A stretch of DNA of 64,000 nt from Streptomyces griseoincarnatus (lineage in GTDB: Bacteria; Actinomycetota; Actinomycetes; Streptomycetales; Streptomycetaceae), in NCBI GenBank assembly GCA_014649575.1, contig BMTH01000002.1:1-64000 (forward strand). Direction: 5' to 3'. This document shows, piece by piece, positions 58,290-64,000 of this stretch (the first letter of the stretch is position 1; each line of letters begins with the position of its first letter). Made by a program: the position numbers and the translations under genes. The notes beneath the pieces were generated by a model. It was not told the origin of the DNA. It searched no databases and was given only the letters and a program-made list of their open reading frames with translations.

Positions 58290-58901
58290 CTATTCCGGCC
58301 GGGGTTCCCTCGCGCGGCGGACCAGGTCGGCCCACACCTCCTCGACGCGGCGTTCCAGCGCGTCGAGGGGCACGTCGTTGTCGATGACGATGTCCGCGAC
58401 GGCGCGGCGCTGCTCGCGGGTGGCCTGGGCGGCCATGCGGGCCCGTGCGTCCTCCTCGCTCATGCCGCGCAGCCGCACCAGCCGGTCGAGCTGGGTCCCG
58501 GTACTCGCGTCGACGACGATCACGACGTCGTAGAGGCGGGCGAGGCCGTTCTCGGTGAGGAGCGGAACGTCGTGGACGACGACGGCGTCCCCGGGCGCGG
58601 CCTCCTCCAGCTCGCGCGACCGGGCGCCCACCAGGGGATGCACGATCGAGTTGAGCGTGGCCAGCTTGGCCGGGTCGTTGAAGACGAGGGCGCCGAGGCG
58701 GGGCCGGTCCAGGCTGCCGTCCTCGGCCAGGATCTCCTCGCCGAAGGCCTCGACGACGGCGGCGAGCCCGGGCGTGCCCGGCTCCACGACGTCGCGTGCG
58801 ATGCGGTCGGCGTCGATCAGTACGGCGCCGCGCTCCACGAGCAGCCGCGACACCTCGCTCTTGCCGGCTCCGATACCGCCGGTCAGGCCCACTGTCAGCA
58901 T
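58290..58901 (-). CDS. coaE: Dephospho-CoA kinase
   Basis: A 203-residue CoaE of standard single-domain length. The P-loop is [17 protein letters not shown] (8-15). The substrate region is [17 protein letters not shown], and [13 protein letters not shown] and [13 protein letters not shown] are characteristic. It phosphorylates dephospho-CoA in the last step of coenzyme A synthesis. The mycobacterial homologue is fused to a UPF0157 domain; this one is not. The gene lies 45 bp downstream of the PAC2 gene on the same strand. Confidence 0.95.
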   Translation of the reverse strand: MLTVGLTGGIGAGKSEVSRLLVERGAVLIDADRIARDVVEPGTPGLAAVVEAFGEEILAEDGSLDRPRLGALVFNDPAKLATLNSIVHPLVGARSRELEEAAPGDAVVVHDVPLLTENGLARLYDVVIVVDASTGTQLDRLVRLRGMSEEDARARMAAQATREQRRAVADIVIDNDVPLDALERRVEEVWADLVRRAREPRPE

Positions 58902-58946
58902 GGGCAGCAGCCTAGGCGTCGGCTGTGACCGGCGGTCCGGCGGGCG

Positions 58947-59885
58947 TCAGTTGTCGCCCTCCCGCTCGGCCAGGAACTTCTCGAACTCGCGGCCGATCTC
59001 GTCCGCCGACGGGATCTCCACCGGCTCGGCGAGCATGTTGCCCCGGGTCGCGGCGCCCGCGGCCGCGTCGTACTGGTGCTCCAGGCCCTGCACGAGGGCG
59101 GTGAGCTCGTCGTCGCCCTCGCGGATCTGCCGGTCGATCTCGGTCTGAGTGCGCTGTGCGTCGGTGCGCAGGGAGTGCGCCACGCCCGGCAGGACGAGCC
59201 CGGTGGCGGCCGTGATGGCCTCCAGCGCGGTCAGCGCCGCGTCCGGGTACGGCGAGCGGGCGATGTAGTGCGGCACGTGCGTCGCGACGCCCAGGACGTC
59301 GTGCCCGGCCTGCATCAGCCGGTACTCGACCAGGGCCTCGGCGCTGCCCGGGACCTGCGCCTCGTCGAAGACGCTGGTGCTGACCGGGACGAGGTCGGTG
59401 CGGTTGCCGTGCGGGGTGATGCCGACCGGGCGGGTGTGCGGGACGCCCATGGGGATGCCGTGGAAGTTGACCGACAGGCGCACCTGGAGGCGCTCCACGA
59501 TCTGCCGGACGGCGGCGGCGAAGCGCTCCCACTCGACGTCCGGCTCGGGGCCCGAGAGCAGCAGGAAGGGCGCTCCCGTGGCGTCCTGCACGAGCCGCAC
59601 GGTGATGGCCGGCACCTCGTAGTCGGTCCATCGGTCGCGGGTGAAGGTGAGCAGAGGCCGACGGGCCCGGTAGTCGACGAGCCGGTCGTGGTCGAACCGG
59701 GCGACGACCTGGTGGGGCAGCGAGTCGAGCAGCCGGTCGACGATCTGGTCGCCGGTCTCACCCGCGTCGATGTATCCGTCGAAGTGGTAGAGCATGACAA
59801 GTCCGGCCGACTCCTGGGCCAGCGCCATGTCGACGACGCTCAGACCCTTCGGCTCCCAGGCGTACAAATCCTGCGGATCAAGCAC
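58947..59885 (-). CDS. PAC2-family protein (proteasome-assembly-chaperone-like)
   Basis: A 312-residue PAC2-fold protein. The core has [26 protein letters not shown] and [20 protein letters not shown], then [18 protein letters not shown] and [27 protein letters not shown]. Actinobacterial members are common but without assigned function; an archaeal-type proteasome chaperone role is possible in Streptomyces but unproven. The GTG at 59885 ([12 protein letters not shown]) follows GAGGAG by about 9 nt, so a 54-residue upstream extension through repeat DNA is rejected. Confidence 0.87.
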   Translation of the reverse strand: MLDPQDLYAWEPKGLSVVDMALAQESAGLVMLYHFDGYIDAGETGDQIVDRLLDSLPHQVVARFDHDRLVDYRARRPLLTFTRDRWTDYEVPAITVRLVQDATGAPFLLLSGPEPDVEWERFAAAVRQIVERLQVRLSVNFHGIPMGVPHTRPVGITPHGNRTDLVPVSTSVFDEAQVPGSAEALVEYRLMQAGHDVLGVATHVPHYIARSPYPDAALTALEAITAATGLVLPGVAHSLRTDAQRTQTEIDRQIREGDDELTALVQGLEHQYDAAAGAATRGNMLAEPVEIPSADEIGREFEKFLAEREGDN

Positions 59886-59950
59886 AGTGACCGCTCCTCC
59901 TCGTGTTTCACCCACCACAACGTGGCACGAAGCACAGGCATTCCCCTTAA

Positions 59951-59985
59951 GGCCCTGAAGGGGCGCGGGGACTGCGCGAGGCCCC
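59951..59985. repeat. Single copy of the dispersed GC-rich element
   Basis: On the minus strand the core CGCGCAGTCCCCGCGCCCC matches the core of the 105-bp repeats at 47.5-47.8 kb with one base missing. It lies between rpsA and the PAC2 gene. Confidence 0.75.
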
Positions 59986-60029
59986 ACGGCGCCGCAGCCG
60001 ACGACGCACCCCCACGGGGGGAACGCCTG

Positions 60030-60061
60030 AGGGGCCGCACCTCGCAAGGTGCGGCCCCTCA
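60030..60061 (-). terminator. rpsA terminator hairpin
   Basis: Perfect 14-bp arms GAGGGGCCGCACCT and AGGTGCGGCCCCTC with a CGCA tetraloop, 31 bp past the rpsA stop codon. Confidence 0.8.
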
Positions 60062-60091
60062 GATCAACTACTGACCCTCAGTGGAGAGCGT

Positions 60092-61585
60092 TCAGCTCTG
60101 GCCACCCGCCAGCTTCTCGCGAAGCGCGGCCAGCGCCTCGTCCGAAGCCAGGGCGCCGGACTGGTCGCCGCCCTCGGAGGAGTACGAACCGCCGCCGGAC
60201 GCGGCCGGAGCGGCGGGCTCGCCACCCTCGGCAGCGGCCTGGGCGTCCGCCTCGCGGGACTTGATGACCTGCGCCTGGTGCTGCTCGAAGCGAGCCTGCG
60301 CCTCGGCGTACTGGCGCTCCCACTCCTCGCGCTGCTTCTCGTAGCCCTCGAGCCAGTCGTTGGTCTCGGGGTCGAAGCCCTCGGGGTAGATGTAGTTGCC
60401 CTGGTCGTCGTAGGACGCGGCCATGCCGTACAGGGTCGGGTCGAACTCGACCGCCGTCGGGTCGGCGCCGAAGGCCTCGTTGGCCTGCTTCAGCGAGAGG
60501 CTGATGCGACGGCGCTCGAGGTCGATGTCGATGACCTTGACGAAGATCTCGTCGTTGACCTGGACGACCTGCTCCGGGATCTCCACGTGGCGCTCGGCCA
60601 GCTCGGAGATGTGGACCAGACCCTCGATGCCCTCGTCCACGCGGACGAACGCACCGAACGGAACCAGCTTCGTGACCTTGCCGGGCACGACCTGGCCGAT
60701 CTGGTGGGTGCGGGCGAACTGCTGCCACGGGTCTTCCTGGGTCGCCTTCAGCGACAGGGAGACACGCTCGCGGTCCATGTCGACGTCGAGGACCTCGACC
60801 GTGACCTCCTGGCCGACCTCGACGACCTCGGAGGGGTGGTCGATGTGCTTCCAGGACAGCTCGGAGACGTGGACCAGACCGTCCACGCCGCCCAGGTCCA
60901 CGAACGCGCCGAAGTTGACGATCGAGGAGACGACGCCGGAACGGACCTGACCCTTCTGCAGGGTGGTGAGGAACGTCTGGCGGACCTCGGACTGGGTCTG
61001 CTCCAGCCAGGCACGGCGGGACAGGACCACGTTGTTGCGGTTCTTGTCCAGCTCGATGATCTTCGCCTCGAGCTCCTTGCCCACGTAGGGCTGGAGGTCG
61101 CGGACGCGGCGCATCTCGACCAGGGAGGCCGGGAGGAAGCCGCGGAGGCCGATGTCGAGGATGAGACCACCCTTGACGACCTCGATGACGGTACCGGTGA
61201 CGATGCCGTCCTCTTCCTTGATCTTCTCGATGGTGCCCCAGGCACGCTCGTACTGGGCGCGCTTCTTCGAGAGGATCAGGCGGCCTTCCTTGTCCTCCTT
61301 CTGGAGGACCAGGGCCTCGATCTCGTCGCCGACGGCGACGACCTCGTTCGGGTCGACGTCGTGCTTGATCGAGAGCTCTCGGCTCGGGATGACACCTTCG
61401 GTCTTGTAACCGATGTCGAGCAGGACCTCGTCCCGGTCGACCTTCACGATGACGCCGTCGACGATGTCGCCGTCGTTGAAGTACTTGATCGTCTCGTCGA
61501 TCGCGGCGAGGAAAGCTTCCTCGTTACCGATGTCGTTGACCGCTACCTGCGGGGTGGTGGCGGTGGTCTCGGTGCTGCTCGTCAT
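60092..61585 (-). CDS. rpsA: Ribosomal protein S1
   Basis: A 497-residue S1 with four S1 domains (about 35-105, 121-190, 210-280 and 295-365), e.g. GDIVDGVIVKVDRDEVLLDIG and GQVVPGKVTKLVPFGAFVRV. This is the actinobacterial layout, shorter than the six-domain enterobacterial form. A Gly/Ser/Ala-rich acidic tail (GGGSYSSEGGDQSG) follows. It binds mRNA to the 30S subunit. The ATG at 61585 gives MTSSTETTATTPQVAVNDIG. A long 5' leader carries hairpins that cover the weak GGAG at 61600-61597, so autoregulation is possible. Confidence 0.96.
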   Translation of the reverse strand: MTSSTETTATTPQVAVNDIGNEEAFLAAIDETIKYFNDGDIVDGVIVKVDRDEVLLDIGYKTEGVIPSRELSIKHDVDPNEVVAVGDEIEALVLQKEDKEGRLILSKKRAQYERAWGTIEKIKEEDGIVTGTVIEVVKGGLILDIGLRGFLPASLVEMRRVRDLQPYVGKELEAKIIELDKNRNNVVLSRRAWLEQTQSEVRQTFLTTLQKGQVRSGVVSSIVNFGAFVDLGGVDGLVHVSELSWKHIDHPSEVVEVGQEVTVEVLDVDMDRERVSLSLKATQEDPWQQFARTHQIGQVVPGKVTKLVPFGAFVRVDEGIEGLVHISELAERHVEIPEQVVQVNDEIFVKVIDIDLERRRISLSLKQANEAFGADPTAVEFDPTLYGMAASYDDQGNYIYPEGFDPETNDWLEGYEKQREEWERQYAEAQARFEQHQAQVIKSREADAQAAAEGGEPAAPAASGGGSYSSEGGDQSGALASDEALAALREKLAGGQS

Positions 61586-61593
61586 GTGGGAAA

Positions 61594-61642
61594 GGGCTCC
61601 GGTACGGACATTGAAGTCGTAGGTACTGCTACGCCGGAGCCC
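61594..61642 (-). promoter_or_regulatory. rpsA leader hairpin masking the Shine-Dalgarno
   Basis: On the minus strand, GGGCTCCGG (61642-61634) pairs perfectly with CCGGAGCCC (61602-61594) across a 31-nt loop. The second arm contains GGAG, the only Shine-Dalgarno candidate, 11 nt before the ATG. A further hairpin (GTGGCGC/GCGCCAC with a 9-nt U-rich loop) lies upstream at 61676-61698. Confidence 0.55.
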
Positions 61643-61778
61643 GTTTCGCTCTGCAGAAGCCGGACAGCCAAGGAAGCGCCACAAAAACGCGGTGGCGCCT
61701 CGACAACCGAGGGGACATACAACAGATGCGAGCGCAGCCTGCTACGTCTGAGGTGCGCAGGCCCGCAGCGCAACTTGT

Positions 61779-61807
61779 AGCATACGGGGGCGGCCGGGCA
61801 GGGTCAA
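61779..61807 (-). promoter_or_regulatory. rpsA promoter
   Basis: On the minus strand, TTGACC (61807-61802), a 17-bp spacer and TATGCT (61784-61779) match the principal-sigma consensus. The predicted start near 61772 gives a leader of about 187 nt. Confidence 0.75.
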
Positions 61808-61951
61808 TGCGCGAAGCCGCCCACCCGGGGCGGATCGCCGCATAACCGGCACAACTGCCGTCTCCCGAGGCCATGCAGGGGTGAAGAAGACCCCCCGCGG
61901 CGACACACCGGGGACCCGGCTGGACGGAAGAGTACGACGAGGGAGCCGATC

Positions 61952-62761
61952 ATCCAAGAGCCCGAAGTCCCCGAACCGGAGGCCACCCGGCGGGAGGCCG
62001 GCGTCACGGAGAGCTCCCGGGCCAACCGGGGCTGGTGGGACCGCAACGCCGACGAGTACCAGAACGAGCACGGGACCTTCCTCGGCGACGACCGCTTCGT
62101 GTGGGGCCCGGAGGGCCTGGACGAGGTGGAGGCGGAACTGCTCGGCCCGCCGGAGGAGCTGAAGGGGCGCGACGTCCTGGAGCTGGGCGCGGGCGCGGCG
62201 CAGTGCTCGCGCTGGCTGGCCGCGCAGGGGGCGCGGCCGGTGGCGCTGGACATCTCGCACCGCCAGCTCCAGCACGCGCTGCGCATCGGCGGGGCGTTCC
62301 CCCTCGTGTGCGCGGACGCGGGCGTGCTTCCTTTCGCCGACGCCTCCTTCGACCTGGCCTGCTCGGCGTACGGGGCGCTGCCCTTCGTCGCCGATCCGCG
62401 GCTGGTGCTGCGGGAGGTGCACCGGGTGCTGCGTCCGGGCGGGCGGCTGGTGTTCTCCGTGACGCACCCGATCCGCTGGGCGTTCCCGGACGAGCCGGGC
62501 CCGGAGGGGCTGAGCGTGTCCGGGTCGTACTTCGACCGCACGCCGTACGTGGAGCAGGACGACACCGGTCACGCGGTGTACGTCGAGCACCACAGGACGC
62601 TCGGGGACCGGGTGCGTGACGTGGTCTCCTCCGGGTTCCGGCTGGTGGACCTCGTGGAGCCGGAGTGGCCGTCCTGGAACACCACCGAGTGGGGCGGCTG
62701 GTCCCCGCTGCGCGGCAGCCTGATCCCCGGCACCGCGATCTTCGTGTGCGTACGGGACTGA
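61952..62761 (+). CDS. Class I SAM-dependent methyltransferase with non-canonical start
   Basis: The 269-residue reading frame contains a full methyltransferase: GWWDRNADEYQNEHGTFLGDDRFVWGPEGL, motif I VLELGAGAAQCSRWLAAQG, and REVHRVLRPGGRLVFSVTHPIRWAF. No in-frame ATG, GTG or TTG lies upstream of 62099, where a GTG would delete about 50 residues, including WWDRNADEYQ, which I believe is conserved in homologues. GGGAG at 61941-61945 lies 6 nt before ATC at 61952, so an unusual start or a base change from ATG is likely. The substrate is unknown. It is followed 4 nt later by hrpB, probably co-transcribed. Confidence 0.75.
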   Translation: MQEPEVPEPEATRREAGVTESSRANRGWWDRNADEYQNEHGTFLGDDRFVWGPEGLDEVEAELLGPPEELKGRDVLELGAGAAQCSRWLAAQGARPVALDISHRQLQHALRIGGAFPLVCADAGVLPFADASFDLACSAYGALPFVADPRLVLREVHRVLRPGGRLVFSVTHPIRWAFPDEPGPEGLSVSGSYFDRTPYVEQDDTGHAVYVEHHRTLGDRVRDVVSSGFRLVDLVEPEWPSWNTTEWGGWSPLRGSLIPGTAIFVCVRD

Positions 62762-62765
62762 GCGC

Positions 62766-64000
62766 GTGATCCGTCACGAGGCGCTGGAGTCCCTTCCGGT
62801 GCGCGAGGCGCTGCCCTCGCTCGCCGGGGCGCTGGACGCGCACGGCACGTCGGTGCTGGTGGCACCGCCGGGCACCGGCAAGACGACCCTGGTGCCGCTG
62901 GCGCTCGCCGGTCTGTGGGGCGCGGGCCCCACGCGGCGGGTGCTGGTCGCCGAACCCCGGCGGATCGCCGCCCGCGCGGCGGCGCGCCGGATGGCGTGGC
63001 TGCTGGGCGAGCGGGTCGGCGCCTCGGTCGGCTTCACCGTGCGCGGGGAGCGGGCCGTGGGGCGGGACACGCGCGTGGAGGTCGTCACGACCGGTGTGCT
63101 GCTGCAGCGGCTCCAGCGCGACCAGGAGCTGGCCGGGGTGGACGCGGTGGTCCTGGACGAGTGCCACGAACGGCATCTGGACGCCGACACCGCGGCGGCG
63201 TTCCTGTGGGACGTGCGCGAGACGCTGCGGCCCGACCTGCGGCTGGTGGCCGCGTCGGCGACGACGGACGCGGAGGGCTGGGCACGGCTGCTGGGCGGCG
63301 CGCCCGTGGTGGAGGCGCGGGGCGCCGCGCACCCGGTCGACGTGGTGTGGGCGCCGCCCCCGCGCGCGGTGCGTCCGCCGCACGGCATGTGGGTGGACCC
63401 GGCGCTGCTCATGCACGTGGCGGCGGTGGTACGGCGGGCCTTGGACGAGCGGCACGGCGATGTGCTGGTGTTCCTGCCGGGGGTCGGGGAGATCTCCCGG
63501 GTGGCCGGGATGCTGGGCGGCCTGTCCGGCGTGGACGTCCTCCAGGTGCACGGGCGTGCGCCGGCCGCCGTGCAGGACGCGGTGCTGGCACCCGGGGAGC
63601 GGCGGCGGGTGGTGCTGGCGACCTCGGTCGCGGAGTCCTCGCTGACGGTGCCGGGCGTACGGGTGGTGGTGGACTCGGGCCTCGCCCGCGAGCCGCGCGT
63701 CGACCACGCGCGGGGGCTGAGCGCGCTCGCGACGGTACGGGCCTCACGCGCCGCGGGACGCCAGCGGGCGGGTCGTGCAGGGCGCGAGGCGCCGGGTGCG
63801 GTGTACCGCTGCTGGGCGGCCGCGGAGGACGCGCGGCTTCCGTCGTACCCCTCCCCCGAGATCAAGGTGGCCGACCTGACGGCGTTCGCGCTCCAGGCGG
63901 CCTGCTGGGGCGACCCGGACGCCTCCGGCCTGGCCCTGATGGACCCTCCGCCGGGCGGCGCGATGGCGGCGGCCCGGGACGTCCTCACGGCGATCGACGC
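62766..64000 (+). CDS. hrpB: ATP-dependent helicase HrpB (5' part, cut by window edge)
   Basis: The first 411 codons of a DEAH/RHA-type helicase. Walker A is VAPPGTGKTTLVPLAL, motif Ia EPRRIAARAAARRMA, motif II DECHERHLDA (DECH), motif III SATTD, and motif VI region RQRAGRAGREAPG. HrpB is a cytoplasmic helicase with RNA or DNA as likely substrate; its role in Streptomyces is not known. The GTG at 62766 lies 4 nt after the methyltransferase stop codon, so translation may be coupled. The C-terminal HrpB domain lies beyond the window. Confidence 0.9.
   Translation, partial: MIRHEALESLPVREALPSLAGALDAHGTSVLVAPPGTGKTTLVPLALAGLWGAGPTRRVLVAEPRRIAARAAARRMAWLLGERVGASVGFTVRGERAVGRDTRVEVVTTGVLLQRLQRDQELAGVDAVVLDECHERHLDADTAAAFLWDVRETLRPDLRLVAASATTDAEGWARLLGGAPVVEARGAAHPVDVVWAPPPRAVRPPHGMWVDPALLMHVAAVVRRALDERHGDVLVFLPGVGEISRVAGMLGGLSGVDVLQVHGRAPAAVQDAVLAPGERRRVVLATSVAESSLTVPGVRVVVDSGLAREPRVDHARGLSALATVRASRAAGRQRAGRAGREAPGAVYRCWAAAEDARLPSYPSPEIKVADLTAFALQAACWGDPDASGLALMDPPPGGAMAAARDVLTAID

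Overview
The window is chromosomal DNA of a high-GC actinomycete, almost certainly Streptomyces. The evidence is GC-rich codon usage, frequent GTG starts and GTGA start/stop overlaps, the sporulation regulator WhiA, an RbpA-family protein, an actinobacterial four-domain ribosomal protein S1, and an XRE/DUF397/HATPase locus of the whiJ/abaA kind. From memory, the order pgi, rbpA-like, secG, tpiA, pgk, gap, whiA, yvcK, rapZ, uvrC, uvrA, aroQ, terC, terD, uvrB, coaE, rpsA, hrpB resembles the S. coelicolor core chromosome. I see no tRNA or rRNA gene, CRISPR array, insertion sequence, prophage or antibiotic gene cluster.

Layout. 1-4.5 kb (minus strand): central glycolysis (pgi 5' end, tpiA, pgk, gap) with secG and an RbpA paralogue. 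4.7-7.6 kb: a secreted zinc carboxypeptidase. 7.8-13.0 kb: an overlapping operon uvrC-rapZ-yvcK-whiA. 13.3-17.7 kb: a small protein, an HTH protein, a Rieske lipoprotein, and a LacI regulator with a sugar kinase behind a dense array of 12-bp operator-like repeats. 17.7-22.8 kb: uvrA, two leaderless enzyme genes and aroQ. 23.0-28.3 kb: ion and metal-stress genes (Ca2+/H+ antiporter, TerC, two TerD-domain proteins); terC has a yybP-ykoY-type Mn2+ riboswitch leader. 28.4-38.3 kb: uvrB, an MHYT membrane sensor, a glycerophosphodiesterase, O6-alkylguanine-DNA alkyltransferase, pseudouridine catabolism (psuG and a kinase), CorA, a CBS protein and a uridine-kinase-like protein.

38.5-47.4 kb: a DUF1772 protein, a stand-alone glutamate synthase small subunit, a DUF574 methyltransferase, the XRE/DUF397/HATPase locus, a DUF899 pseudogene, an amidohydrolase and an EEP-family nuclease/phosphatase. 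47.4-49.7 kb: four tandem ~105-bp repeats running into the 3' end of an FUSC-family membrane protein gene. 50.0-55.8 kb: glycerol uptake (glpF-glpK), a formaldehyde-dehydrogenase-like enzyme, proline iminopeptidase and a [4Fe-4S] uracil-DNA glycosylase. 55.9-64.0 kb: an S4 RNA-binding protein, small genes, coaE, a PAC2 protein, rpsA with a long structured leader, a methyltransferase without a canonical start codon, and the 5' part of hrpB.

The window is mostly housekeeping DNA. The strongest items are regulatory: (1) the terC leader, where one strand of the riboswitch P1 stem is also a perfect 10-nt anti-Shine-Dalgarno sequence; (2) the 12-bp-periodic operator array before the LacI gene; (3) the rpsA leader hairpin that covers its only Shine-Dalgarno candidate; and (4) tandem repeats at the 3' ends or flanks of several genes. 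DNA repair is well represented (uvrA, uvrB, uvrC, ogt, UDG), but at separate loci.
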